From: Rostratula benghalensis
Taxonomy: Eukaryota > Chordata > Aves > Charadriiformes > Rostratulidae
Reading direction: 5' to 3'
DNA length: 64,000 nt
Assembly: GCA_013399305.1 (NCBI GenBank)
Contig: VXAI01000380.1
Coordinates: 558,592 to 622,591, forward strand
A program made the position numbers and the translations under genes. Below the pieces are notes generated by a model. The model was not told where the DNA came from. It worked only from the letters and a program-made list of their open reading frames with translations, and made no database searches. Of this stretch, positions 10,601 through 22,800 are shown one piece after another (positions within the stretch are counted from its first letter, which is position 1; every line of letters begins with the position of its first letter).

Positions 10601-12970
10601 CTGAAGACCAAAGGATTCTGAGCATCATACTGCCAAATGCCAGCCCAGGACAGGCCATTCTGTGTGAGGTGATGAAGGCAACACTTTCGCATCCAGGGGA
10701 GTTAAAATGAGTTGAGATTTGTCACTTGACACTCATCCCTGTAGCAGCAGCTGCTTTCAGGGAGACAAGAAATGGTGTTATAGATGCCTGGCTGGGACAA
10801 ATGCAAGGCAGCTCTGCAGAAATGTATATACTCAAGGCTGAGAAGGTTCTGCAGAACTGGATTCCAGATGCCTACCAGACAGCTGAGGAGCAGATCTATT
10901 CTAGGATAATAGCCCAGCCTTTGAGAATTAATTGCTGCTCTGCATCTTCCAGCCCAAAGGCCAGCTCTGCCCCAGCAAGTCAACTCAGAGCCCTGCAGAG
11001 GGGCAGAATTGTACTTTGAGATGGCCCCTTCCTGTTGAAGCTTTGAAGGACCTGAAGAGAGAGTAACCAAGGGCTGCCAGAGTATCCTGGGTTATCCACA
11101 GGTACTGGAGAAAACTGCCACCATTCCCACGGTTATAGTGAGGGTACACAAGACCCAAGAAGGGGACTCTCATTTTGTAACAGCAGGTGTCCCTTTCTCA
11201 TAACAGTGGAGAGTCCTGTGAGATTAGGGTAGCAGGAACATGTGGTCCTTGGGAGTAGCTCGGTGGTGATGTGATTCAGAGTAAAAAAGGCGGTTTCTGA
11301 CACACGGGAGGATGTATGTTCATCTGCAGACAGGCAGGTTTCCTGGTGAAGGTCTGCCCAATGAAGCAAGGGCTGCTGGCATCTGCTGTACAATTTATAT
11401 GGTCTTTGCCCTGGCATGTTTATCCAAACATTGTAATTTCTGAGAAATTGTTCCTTGTGACTTAAAAGCATTACAAATGACCTCTAACCAACTTCTTTAT
11501 TACCAATTATTATAACCTTTCCTCTTTGACAGAATAAGAGCTACTTTTCCATGAGGAATCAAAAGACTGTACGTTCAGAAATACCAAGAGGGCCTGCAAT
11601 GAACAGTGACAATGCGCAGATGAAAATTAAATGCCTCATTGTGCTTGGAATTGATCTAAATCAACGCAGCAATCAAAATGCCCATGGCTCTTTACTATAA
11701 GTCTGTTACCAGCAGCTAAACAGAATTGGTGAAGTGTTTCAAATAGATACATATTCTGCAGAGATGCTATAGATATTTAGAAAGAAAACACTTAAGTGGT
11801 ATGTTTTTAACAGTTCCTTACCCAAATTTAAGCTTATTAAAAAAAAGTCAAAGTTGATATGAATCAGGACCATATTTAAAACATGTCTGGCTGTTGTTAG
11901 AGAAGCAAGGTTCACCAGTATTTTCTTTATATTTTTTTTTCTTAATTTTTATTAGATGAACTATAATATTTGGAAAACCAGCCAGGTTTCAGGCATGTAA
12001 AATTTTCTTCAGCACTCATTGCTGTCATATCGAGAGAGATCAGATTGGACACTGCTCAAACAAAACTGCTCAGAGGTCTGTAGTTGGTTTAATTTTGTCT
12101 AGACTAGTAATCAGATTTAAAAACTGTAAGTTGGAAGGGAGAAGCATGAAAAAGGGCTTTAGAAATTATTTTATTTTCCAGAGTAGACAGGGATTAACTC
12201 TTAGGTGCATAGATATGCTTTAGGATATGGGCTGTAGTAAAAACATGAATTATCTAGAGATAAGGGAAGCACCTACAGAGAACAATGTGCATACGCAAAT
12301 TCACATAAATCCCACTTGTTTTAATATTTCTTCAGATCACTTGGACTAATAATCTGATCAAGACCACAAAATATCACATCTAAACACCCTGAAATCTTTT
12401 CAAAACCTAACAGACAGAGAGGTTAACCACATTTGAGATCAAGGCCTTTTTCTTTGTCAGTCTTTGCTGAAGGATAACTTCTTTCATGTTAGTTACTCCT
12501 AAAGTTACATTTAACGATCTATTAAATATATTAAAAAATGCTTTAAATAAGAAATATTCCTTTGTTTTTACTATTTGTTTCCCACAAATACCCTCTAAAG
12601 AAATTTAGGTATTCTATCACTAAAGCATATAACCTTCCTGAAATTAACTTTCCACTTTCAGCTGTTAAAGAAAGCATCATTTTTTTCCTCAGTTATAGAG
12701 TTAGCATTTGAGCATGACGAGTCAGCAGGAGGATGAGCTGTCACAGCTGGCAGCCCTCAGTCATCTGTCACCCTCTGTGCATGCCATACAATGTTGCTTT
12801 GAAATGCAGCACTAAAAATATTTCACTGACTCTTCGTTCCCTTAACTTACACAGAAGTAACATAAGTACACATAACTTACGCATAAAACAGATCTTTGTA
12901 CTGATCCAAAACAAGCATGTTCAAATGAAGTGGAAATAAATGTTACCTCCTTTTATTTTTAATTATTTAT
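7641..12970. other. Intergenic sequence between VENTX and KNDC1, no gene seen
   Basis: This is AT-rich to mixed sequence with a (TA)n microsatellite at 8346-8363 and T-rich stretches. Short open frames on both strands, for example at 10702-11070 and 11133-11471, have no recognisable domains and no splice-linked partners. No CR1 or LTR element was recognised in this part. Confidence 0.4.
8346..8363. repeat. (TA)n microsatellite
   Basis: An uninterrupted TA dinucleotide run in intergenic DNA. Confidence 0.8.
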
Positions 12971-12976
12971 TATTTC

Positions 12977-13558
12977 ATGTTTCTAGGTATTTCTTCTCTG
13001 GTGAGGCCACAACTGTATTCCTGCCCCCAGTGCTGGGGTCCCCAGTTCAAGAAAGACAGGGAACTACTGGAGAGAGTCCAGCGTAGGGCAACAGAGATGC
13101 TGGAGGGATTGGATCATCTCCCTGGTGAGGAAAGGCTGAGAGAGCTGGGACTCTTGAGCCTGGAGAAGAGAAGGCTGAGGGGAGACCTTCTTCATGCTCC
13201 CAAGGATCTGAAGGGGGGGTTGAAGGAGGATGGAGCCGGACTCTTCTCAGTGGTTCCCAGGGACAGGACGAGGGGCAACGGGCACAAGCTGGNCGAGGGG
13301 CAACGGGCACAAGCTGGGAGAGGGGAAGTTCCCTTCAAAGAAGGAGGAAAAACTTGTTTGTGGTGAGGGTGTCAGAGCCCTGGCAGAGGCTGCCCAGGGA
13401 GGGTGTGGAGTCCCCTTCTCTGGAGACCTTCAAGCCCCTCCTGGATGCAGCCCTGAGTGCTGTGCTCTGGGCAACCCTGCTTGAGCAGGGGAGTGGGACT
13501 GGGTGAGCTCTGGAGGTCCCTTCCATCACTGAAAATCCTGATTCTGTGATTCTGTGAC
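12977..13558 (+). mobile_element. CR1 LINE fragment, + orientation
   Basis: This is the 3' part of a CR1 non-LTR retrotransposon. The + frame encodes the CR1 ORF2 C-terminal signature ([11 protein letters not shown], then [19 protein letters not shown]). It ends in the CR1-type tail GATTCTGTGATTCTGTGA near 13,558. The copy is truncated at its 5' end. It is interrupted at 13,293 by an N inside a duplicated 24-mer, probably an assembly error. It belongs to the same subfamily as the copy at 35.7-36.2 kb. Confidence 0.9.
13293..13293. other. Ambiguous base flanked by a 24-bp duplication
   Basis: A single N sits between two identical 24-bp copies at 13269-13292 and 13294-13317. The related CR1 at 35.7 kb has only one copy of this segment. 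A failed overlap merge during assembly is the simplest explanation. Confidence 0.85.
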
Positions 13559-14236
13559 CATATTCTATGTTTCTCACTACATGCTCTTTCTTCTTATTTT
13601 CTTTCTTCCAGTCACTTACATCAAGTACCCTGCAAGTGTTACTATTAGCTGAAGAAAAAAATAACTTTGGCAGGATGCAGAACTGTAGCAACAGAACACA
13701 AATCACTCTGTCCATCTTCCTTCACTTCATCCCAAAACAGGAAGCACACACACATCCTCACCATCCCCTCTCAGTTTGCTGCAGGAAAAATCTGGGCTAC
13801 AGTCGGTGAGGACAGGAATGTAGTTAGCTAAGATGCTTAACACTGCATCTGTGATGTGTAATTCAGTACCTATATTTTGCAGTGTGCAATCTGCTTTGGC
13901 AGATTTTGCACAAATGAGTGCATTACACACCGACAGAAGGTTGTGTGTGCAGATATTTCTCTAAAAGATTAAAGGGAGCAGCTAGATGTAAACATAAATA
14001 TGTAAAACTGGAATATAAAAATCTCTGCCATTTCGTGTTTGCCTCTTTCTAATGGGCAGATACAGCTGGAAAACTGATCGTTTTTCGCAATACCTTTGCT
14101 GATAGTGCGGGAAGGACATCTAAAGGCTGCAAGGGCCTCTTGTGCCATCTCCTGGTTATATAAAGACTTCACATGCAGGAAACTGCTACACAAAGGAAGG
14201 GAAATAGTTGTAGAAGTTCAGCTGAGGCAGTAACAA

Positions 14237-14385
14237 AATCACAGAATCAGAGGATCATTTAGTTTGGAAAAGATCTTGAAGATCATCGAGTCCAGCCGTA
14301 AACCTAACACTGCCAAGCTCTGTGCCACATCTACACTCCTTTTAAATACCTCCAGCGATGGCGACTCATGTTCTTGGCAGCTAAG
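14237..14385 (-). mobile_element. CR1 LINE 3' fragment, older subfamily
   Basis: The + strand begins AATCACAGAATCAGAGGATC and continues with words of an avian CR1 3' end (ATCATCGAGTCCAGCCG, CTAACACTGCCAAG, TTTTAAATACCTCCAG), so the element is in minus orientation. It differs clearly from the younger copies in this window. Confidence 0.75.
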
Positions 14386-14819
14386 AGAACTGGCAAGGAT
14401 TGCCTTCCCTCCCCCAGCACATGCATGTACATGATAGCCTTTTACTCCTCTCCTGCTTTTAGAACGAAGTCACTTTTCCACTGCATTAGCATATGCATAT
14501 AATGGACATTCAGCATTCCTCTATAACATCTTCTACCTAAGTTCTAGTAACGCTTTGGCAACACTTATTCTTTTGCTATGTGTCAGTGGAAAAACACAAG
14601 TAAAACCTTGAAAATTAAAGTGACTGGAATACAATGAAATTAATAACCAAATTAATAGCATTCTCTGACTGAAGGTAAATATTTGAGTTTGTGTCCAGAT
14701 TGGACTTTACTGAGAACACAGAGGGACTGCAGAGCCCCACTACTTCCCAGGGGCAGGACCCAGTGGCCCTAGGCACTAATGACAGTTTTATCCAATCTGT
14801 TTTTACAAATTTGCAGGAA

Positions 14820-15480
14820 AGGGGCTTCCCACAGGTGTGTGAGTAACCTATTCCAATGCTCCACATGAAGCTTTCTCGTGTGAAAACTGAAACAGAATCA
14901 CCCTTGCTTCAAAATTGGTACTGCCTGACTTAAGCTCCACACAAACTCACTCTGTAGCTACCCTTACTTTTCACAGCAACGTTTCACACACACTGTTCTC
15001 CTCAACCTAATCTTGTCTACATAACTCCAATTCTTTCAGTTTTTCTCTGTTTATGTTTTCTAAACATATTTTTATTATGGTCTTCTATTCTCTTTCATTT
15101 TGCCTGTATGTATCTTAAGTACAGTGCCTCAATGGTAAAGTATTCCTGCTGATGCTTCACTAGTGCCAAAAAAGAGTGAATAATTACCTTCTGTCATATA
15201 TGGCTATCTTATAGTATGCTTCAGGTCTTCTCTCCCACCTTTTTTTTTTTTTTTTGCCTTTTTGTAAACTATACACATGGATTAATGTTCATTTTGTGAT
15301 CCATTATGGTCCCCAGAGATTTTTTTCTGAATTTCTGCAGTTATTTTTAATTTCATATTTATCCTTCAGAAATGCAAGATGTAGGGCTTAAATTTAAACG
15401 ATCACCATCATCATCATGAATTGTTGTGAGTTCTAATCTAGAATGTTGTGCTTTCCATCCCACCCTGTATTTCATTAGTA
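14820..15480 (-). mobile_element. Degraded ancient CR1/L3-like LINE
   Basis: Scattered matches to the amniote CR1/L3 3' region read on the + strand. They include CAGTTTTTCTCTGTTTATG followed by TTTTCTAAAC, and TTTTGTGATCCATTATGG followed by TCCCCAGAG. The intervening sequence diverges heavily and contains a T run at 15240-15256. The assignment rests on remembered consensus order and the boundaries are rough. Confidence 0.45.
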
Positions 15481-16990
15481 TAAAAAACAGACACAATGGG
15501 ATGCAGGCCCATCTTAATGCAGTGTAGAGAAGACTTTATTATGGTAGTTAACAGGACAGTTTGCCGGCCTCATCAGGGTATGTAAAGTCTCAAGCATATT
15601 TTGCTGCCTTCTGGTAACCTGGAAGAGTTTGCTTCTTTCTATCCATGTAGAGTTTCCATCCCAGCACATTTTATCTCCTTGTTATGGTAAGCCAGGAGAG
15701 CTCACTTTCCCCTTAATCTGTACGTACCCCTGCACGGGCACCACGGCCCCTGGAAGTGGGGGAACAGCACCTGCGCTGTGTCAGTTCCCTAATGAGCAAA
15801 ACAGAACACTGCATGCGTACGATACATTAATCAGCACAGATTTTATTACTCACCCCTGCCATGATTTCCCTTAAGCTTCCCTCCAGTGGTTTTATCTACT
15901 GGGACAGTTACTCTGACAAAGGAGACCATTCATTCATTTTAAACTTACTTTATGAACAAATGCCTGTTAGCCTCTTAGTCTCTATACTTGCAGATTTTTA
16001 GACAGCTTTTTCAGTAACTCTTCTGGTATCCAGTTCATCTGGTTGATTCCTCAAGTCACTCCTTTTACCTTGCCTTTCAACTCATTCCTGTGCTCTTGCC
16101 CACTTTTAATAACTAATATTATTTTTTCTGGTTCTTTGAAAACTCACTAATTCTTCCTCAGTCAAAAAATATAATCATACCACATTTATTTCAGTTTTGC
16201 TCCTTGTTATTATAGAATAGATTTAAGATTTTAATACATTTAATTATTTAATAATTTAATTAATCCCTTTCTGACTGTACTTGTGTTTCCTGGTTAACTT
16301 TGATCATGATATGCTTTGTTGAGAGGGTAGGGAGTGAAACAGCAAGACCTTCAGACTTGTGCAGTATCTCATATTTATTCACCTGTCCTGGTAAGCAGAG
16401 ACCTCTTATTGTATAATAGAAAATTGTTTAAGAATCCAATTTTCTTGTTTTGCTTTTCCCTTGCTGGCAACAGCATTTTGTCTGTCCAGTTTTGATCCTA
16501 ACATCCTGTGCTGTTCTTTTATGTATATTCTTGCCAATTCATCCTTCTTGATTCTACTTTTTTCAGTATTCTTTTTTTTTTATTTTTTCCCCCAGGTCAT
16601 TGGTAAGCTCCTAATGCAGCCACATCACTCACCAGATTTCTTTCCTCTGCATGAGGCTGTACTGTTGTTATAGTTAAAATATAGCCTTTTTTAGAAACCT
16701 CTTTTTAGAAATTCTCAGCTCTCCCAAACTTCTCATTGCCTTAGAATTCCTTCCCTAGGACCTTGTATACCAATTCATTGAGTTTATTGAACTTCGCTTT
16801 TTTGAATCCCATTGTTGTTATTCTGGTTCTTTTATCCCCTTCTGTCATTTGAATCATGGTAACTTTAATCCTGATTGCTTTCCACCTTCAAATTTTCAAT
16901 ATTTCTCTCACAGCAAAATCTTAAATAGTAGCTTGTTTGTACAAATGAAGTCTCCACACTCTCTTTCTAGCTGATGGTCAGACCCTATAC
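15481..16990. other. T-rich intergenic sequence of unclear origin
   Basis: No gene is supported. The sequence is rich in T and CT on the + strand and may include further degraded LINE sequence, because it abuts CR1 remnants on both sides. I cannot assign a family. Confidence 0.3.
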
Positions 16991-16999
16991 TATGGCACT

Positions 17000-18385
17000 T
17001 CTTAGAATTGTAGAAGGATCTGTTCCATGATCTCCCCAGGCAGGGAGGTGAGGCTGACAGGTCGGTAGTTCCCAGGGTCCTCCTTTCTACCCTTCCTAAA
17101 AATGGGTGTGATGTTTCCTTTCTTCCAGTCAACAGGAACTTCACCTGACCGTCACGACTTTTCAAGTATCATGGAAAGTGCCTTGTCAACTACATCAACC
17201 AGTTCCTTCAGGACTCTGGGTTGTATTTCATCAGGTACCATGGACTTGTATATCTTCAGGTTCCTCAGCTGATCATGTGAACCTTTGTGTGACAAGTGAA
17301 GACAAGTTAAGACAAGTGAAAACCTTTTCCTTCTCTCCAAGGAACTATAAATCTGTGAAGAAGGGAGAAGTTATTCCAAACCAAAAAGGTTTAGCCCTTT
17401 AAGACTAATATTCTAAGAGTTTACTATCTATATAATCACAGCTGTCCTGCAGGACACTTTTCCTTATGTGTCTCTGCCTCCCTGTCAAAGAATTTTCTTG
17501 AGGAATATTCCCTCACATTGCCCTGCAGTAGTGATTGCAGGCTCCACTCTGCTGCCGTCCCCACACGCACATACGAGCACACATCACCATGATGAGGCAC
17601 GAACTTCTGTTTATGCTTCATGGCTGAGGCATCAGATTTCTCCTAACATATGCAGCACTTGTATAAACTATCCAGAGTAAGTAGGCTTACTAAGACACTG
17701 AAAAATGGCTTTGTTGGAATTTCCCTTGACAGTTTGCAAAGGTTTTCACTTGACTTCACTTGTCTTTCACCTTGTCTTCACTTACAGCAGGAGGGACTTT
17801 GTCACCTTGGTTTCCAACTTGTGGACCATCAACATGAGAGCTAGGAGGGGGTTACTAGCAAAGGGAGAGGAGCAAAGGAGAGCTAGCAAAGGGGTTGCCA
17901 GTGAAGACTGAGGTGAAAAATTTGTTGAGAACTTCTGCCTTCTCATCCTTTGATACAAGTTCTCCACTGCTGCTCATAAAGGAGGGGCATGTTTTCTGCT
18001 TAATGTATCTGTAGAAAACTATCTTGTTTTTCTTTACATCCCTCACCAAGTTCAGTTCTAGCTGTGTTTTCCTAACATCAATCCCTACACAGCTGGGCAA
18101 CATCCCCACACTCTTCCCAGGATGCCTGTCCCTTCTGTTTCCTGTGTAGCCTCGTCTTGCCCTTTAGTTTGACGAGCAGGTCATGGCTCAACCATGGTGG
18201 TCTCTTGCCCTCCTTTCCCAATTTCCTATACGTGGGGATTGAGATCTTTTGTGGTCTACAGAGAGCATCCTTAAAGATCTGCCAGCTTTGTTCTGTGCCC
18301 TTGTCCCTGAGGGCTGTTTCCCACGGGGTCCTATTTACTAACTCCTTAAAGAACTGGAAGTTTGCTTTCTTAAAAATTTAGAGTC
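17000..18385 (-). mobile_element. CR1 ORF2 fragment (reverse transcriptase and upstream part), minus
   Basis: Read on the minus strand this encodes broken CR1 ORF2. The segment 17855-18109 gives NLVRDVKKNKIVFYRYI and KAEVLNKFFTSVFTGN, the region before the RT core. The segment 17000-17290 gives the RT stretch around [26 protein letters not shown]. Frameshifts and stops show it is dead. Its continuity is broken at about 17291-17783 by an insertion with inverted-repeat ends. No CR1 3' tail is attached. Confidence 0.8.
17291..17783. mobile_element. Candidate non-autonomous DNA transposon nested in CR1
   Basis: About 490 bp are bounded by imperfect inverted repeats. The left arm at ~17291-17327 contains AAGTGAAGACAAG and ends in GTGAAAACCTT. 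The right arm at ~17737-17783 is its inverted complement, starting AAGGTTTTCAC and ending CTTGTCTTCACTT. CR1 RT coding resumes on both sides, so the element inserted into an older CR1. It has no long open frame. No clean target-site duplication could be resolved and the family is unknown. A locally expanded GACAAGT-type repeat is the main alternative. Confidence 0.45.
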
Positions 18386-18841
18386 CTAATAATCTCTATA
18401 AAGCCAACACCACAATAAGACCAACATTAGCATTACATTGAGCAATTAAATTAAACAATCTTACAGACAAGAGGACTAAAGCGCAGGACTGATTTAAAAG
18501 ACTGTAATTAACTCTTTGTAACTTTTAGGCAACTTAGAAAATCATCATTTACATGAGACCAAAAACGAATAAACAGAATGGTTATTCAGATCAGATTAAT
18601 TCAGATTAAAAGATCAGATCCCAGACTGGATGACTGCGATGCTCTGGTGTAGTACGGCAACTGCTGATTCCACTTGCCTGTGAGACACGGAGATGTCACT
18701 GAACAGGAAGCACACTAACACAATGGCAGGCTGAAGGTGAAGCTGGTCTGGTGTCCTTTCATGTAATTCACAAAGAACCTTCACATAACAGCTAAAAGCC
18801 ATCTTCAAACATTGCAGTAGAAGACACATAAAGGGCTTCTC

Positions 18842-19572
18842 ACAGAATCACAGACTATCATGGATTGGAAGGGACTTTGAAAGCTCATCCAGTCCAATCC
18901 CCCTGCCAGAGCAGGAACACCCAGAGCAGGTCACACAGGAACGTGTCCAGGAGGGGTTTGAATGTCTCCAGAGAAGGAGACTCCACCACCTCTCTGGGCA
19001 GACCCTGCCAGTGCTCCCTCACCCTCACCCTGAAGAAGTTTTTCCTCATATTTAACTGGAACCTCCTGTGTTCCAACTTGCACCCATTGCCCCTTGTCCT
19101 ATCATTGCCTGTCCCTGAGAAGAGCCTGGCTCCATCCTCCTGACACTCACCCTTTCCAGATTTAGAAACATTCAGGAGGTCACCCCTCAGTCTCCTCTTC
19201 TCCAAGCTCAAGAGACCCAGCTCCCTCAGCCTTTCCTCCTCTGGGAGATGCTCCACTCCCTTCAGCATCTTTGTAGCCCTGCCCTGGACTCTCTCCAGCA
19301 GTTCCCTGTCCTTCTGGAGCTGAGGGGCCCAGAACTGGACACACTATTCCAGATGGGGTCTCCCCAGGGCAGAGCAGAGGGGGAGGAGAACCTCTCTAGA
19401 CCTACTGACCACCCCCCTTCTCCTACACCCCAGGATGCCATTGGCCTTCCTGACCACCAGGGCACAGAGCTGGCTCATGGTCATCCTGCTGCCCACCAGG
19501 ACCCCCAGGTCCCTTTCCCCTACACTTCTCCAACAGGGCAGTTCCCAACTTGTACTGGCACCTGGAATTTTT
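18842..19572 (-). mobile_element. CR1 LINE fragment, minus orientation, young subfamily
   Basis: The + strand starts CACAGAATCACAGACTATCA, the reverse of a CR1 3' end. The minus frame encodes the ORF2 C-terminus ([19 protein letters not shown]). It extends to about 19,572, where a 5' truncation meets an A/T-rich junction and then a GC-rich block. It is nearly identical to the copies at 29.96, 50.30 and 63.84 kb. Confidence 0.9.
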
Positions 19573-19599
19573 AAAACTCTTTTTTTTTAGAAAAAAACA

Positions 19600-19855
19600 A
19601 AACCCCGGGCCCTTCCCTTCCCCGCGAGGCCGTGTCTGCCTCGGTCCCCGACACCGCGGGTCGTGACCGCCCCGGCACCGATGCCTCAGGGGCTGGGGCC
19701 GCCTCAGCTCCGCCGGGAGCTCCCCCAGGTCCCCTCCCCACGGCAGCCGCGCCCGCCGGGAGCTGCCTCAGCGCCCCCGCCTCAGCGTCCGCCTTCGGCC
19801 TTGCCCCCCCGCTGTCCCCCCGCCCTCAGCGAGCGGTTCTCACTGCAAAAGGGAG
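19600..19855. promoter_or_regulatory. Orphan CpG island
   Basis: I count about 29 CpG dinucleotides in roughly 245 bp, near the number expected from base composition, so there is little CpG depletion. The block sits in AT-rich intergenic DNA just 5' of a truncated CR1. An 83-codon open frame on the + strand is low-complexity Ala/Pro/Ser without a domain. Its location between KNDC1 and VENTX is where UTF1 lies in mammals, but no UTF1 similarity is visible. Confidence 0.5.
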
Positions 19856-19859
19856 AGAA

Positions 19860-22800
19860 GATGCTGCAAATCAAAGTTTCTAGTCTACACGGGTCGTTGT
19901 CACTCATTCATTGAAAAAACAGCCACACAAAGAGCTCCCGCTAACTTTTTGCTGCAGGAATTTTGAAATATACATTGCCAAGGTGGAATTGTTAATTTTC
20001 ATATGTATTTTTAGAGAGTTAATCTGTGTATGAAATCACATTAAAAAACCCCAATGGTATCCTCTACCACAAATTGGTCATTTACTGGTACTTAACAATA
20101 ATTACAATTTTCTTGAGAAAATACTTTTACGATGAAAACTGTAAAGAGGGCCAGTTAAAATAACTATCTGAAAATTTTTACATTGACGGTATTCATATTT
20201 TTAATAACTAAATGAAGACTTATAGATGAGGAATACCTGTTAGGAAGGCAAATCCCAAAGATGACCTCTCAATTAAGTTAGATTTATGAGGCTTGAGTTT
20301 TCAAATACCATTCAAATCTGCATTTCCAATGTTTTGAGACTCCTCCTAAAGCTCAATATGTATTTTAAAATAGTTATTATAAAGTAGACTTTGAGAAAGA
20401 AGATTGTCTGGGGAAAAAGAACGGAAAAACTGGAAAAAAACGGAAAACCAGAACACAGTATGTCATCCAAAGGCCTATATGCTTTGAATTGTATTGGAGC
20501 AAGTATGAGGGAGAAAAATAATTTATCTGCACTCTCTCCCTCATTGTAATATGAGGGATTGAACCAATCAACCATATATTTAACACTAAAAATTATTATT
20601 CACTTTCCTCCTTTCAAACTGTAGTTTATTTATTTGTTCTTCAGAAACATATTTCCTAAAATTTTAATCCTTTGCAAGTCACATACAGTACTTGGAGAAG
20701 TTATGAGTTCCAGCAATGTCTATGAAACCAATTCAGTACATAAAAGAACAATGCAGAAAACCAGAAAAGCAAAATTTAGAAGTAGTTGAAAAAATTCCAA
20801 GGAAAGAAATTTGTGAAAATCATGACTCAGTGTTGATTCATGAAATATTTTCCAACTTCTTGGTCTGGGGTTCTACAGAACAGTTTATAGGATCCATTTC
20901 AACTCTTCCCTGTTTTCTGGAGGTGTTGGAGCTGGAAACCTGCTTTCAAATGCAGCGAGTGTACCTAGGAGACAGTTCTTAGCTCTCTACAGGAGGCCTG
21001 AAAACCCCAGGGATCCTGGGGACAGACACCTGCAAAGGGACACAGAAAGCACTGACGCATGGAGCAACTGCTCCCGAGGAGCATTTGTCATTTCAGAAAC
21101 TTACTGTTTGAAAAACAAACAACAGAAAAACAAGATGAGGGAAGTGTGGAAAAAAATGATGAACGAGGACAGCGGGTGGAAATTTTGGCCTAAAGAACAA
21201 ACACAATTTTTTATCAAACGTTCTAATTTGGTGTTGGAATGGAAACATGGGGCCAGACTGCAGAGTCCCTTCTTTTATTCAATGTAATTACTGATGCCAA
21301 TAATTTTTTGCCAACTGGATACCACTGAACTTCTTTCACATCTTGTCTTGTGTTTTCTTTTAAAAGAATGATTCCCACAAAGAGAGAAGACTTTAGCCCA
21401 ACCTTTCTGCTTGTTAGTCATGAATAAGCAGTACAGTTATATGCTAGATATAACTTTATTCTGAAGTGTGTCACATACAATGTGCATACACCAGTGTTCG
21501 TGGGAAAAAGCAAACCAGTTTCCTTGTCAAAGAGTGGTTCCCCTCCTCCCACCCCCCAGTACCTATTTGCATTTTTGTTTGTTTTGTTGTGGGATGGGGT
21601 CTAAAGACAAATTCTTAAATATCTGAATGATGAAACCACCCCACGGTATAACTCAATACTAAGCATTTATAGCAACAGAAGGTCTGATACTCTGAAGCCT
21701 TATGCAGAAAACATGAGATCATTTTTACATTCTTGTAAAGCATCATTGTCTGGTGCTATATAAATATCATATTTTCTAGATGCAGCAATTACTTTAAATC
21801 CTGACAAAACCTGTAAGAAATGTATGAGCTAATCACCCCAAATGCAAAATATAAATAAGTAAATCCACAAAAGCCATTTCAACAGTCTGACTAGCAAATA
21901 TATAAAACCAATTTATTAAGATAATGTGATTAGCAAGTTAGGTAGGTTTCTTTACATTAGTAAAGCTTATGCTACTTAAAATTTTGCTCTCACTCAAAGG
22001 CGAGGTGTGGATTTAAGGGAATGGTAATTTTTAATTAAGAAAAAAATAACTACTAATAAAATCAATTCTTTAAAATAAATGCATATAGAGTAAATAGGTA
22101 AAAAATATGTCTCAAGATGAGGTCTTCATTAATCTCCTCAAACCACTGTATAGTATAAAGAAAGGAGGAAAAGATTAAATATGTTCCCATTTTACTTCCT
22201 GAAGGGTAAGTCAGAATACTACAATTAGTGACATGTTAAACCTACATTTGGTAAATAGCAAAAGAAATCATCTTAAAAGTACAATAAAACACTGTTGAGG
22301 ACTGAATTCTCCAGAGTGTATAAGTTACTATAATATACTAGCATGAAAAAGTAACCGAGTGGAAAATGGAAAGTATGGACATTCCTTGTTTTATTGAGAC
22401 AGATGAGAAGTGGTCGGCCTGCAATGTACACGTTGCTGTTATTGACAAGAGAAAAGGAGAAGCTTTCCTCTTAAACATTGAAAAAGCTGCAATTTAACGT
22501 GCACATGCATTTCTGCCAAATACAACAGTAGATTTGCAAAGTGCCAGAGATGTGCACATTCCTGTTTCTTACATCATTATCCTTCTCCATCCCTGAACTG
22601 TGCCAAGACAGTTCACATCTGCTCTTCACAACCCTCAAAGCTTTTCCTTTTCCATTTTCTAAACACAGTTCTAGCAAAAAAACTTTCAGGACAGAGCTGT
22701 TCCTTGCCCTTCCCTGCTTCTCCTCTTACACCATCATTCCCTCTGGTAGAAACACACCTAACTAATGTGGAGCCTTGACATTTTGTCACTGCATAAGCTG

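Noticed and set aside
10702..11471. Overlapping open frames between VENTX and KNDC1
   Set aside because: Both strands give unrelated readings without domains, and no exon structure could be built.
19632..19883. 83-codon frame in the CpG block, considered as a UTF1 remnant
   Set aside because: The reading is Ala/Pro/Ser low-complexity, without any SANT/Myb-like or leucine-zipper pattern.
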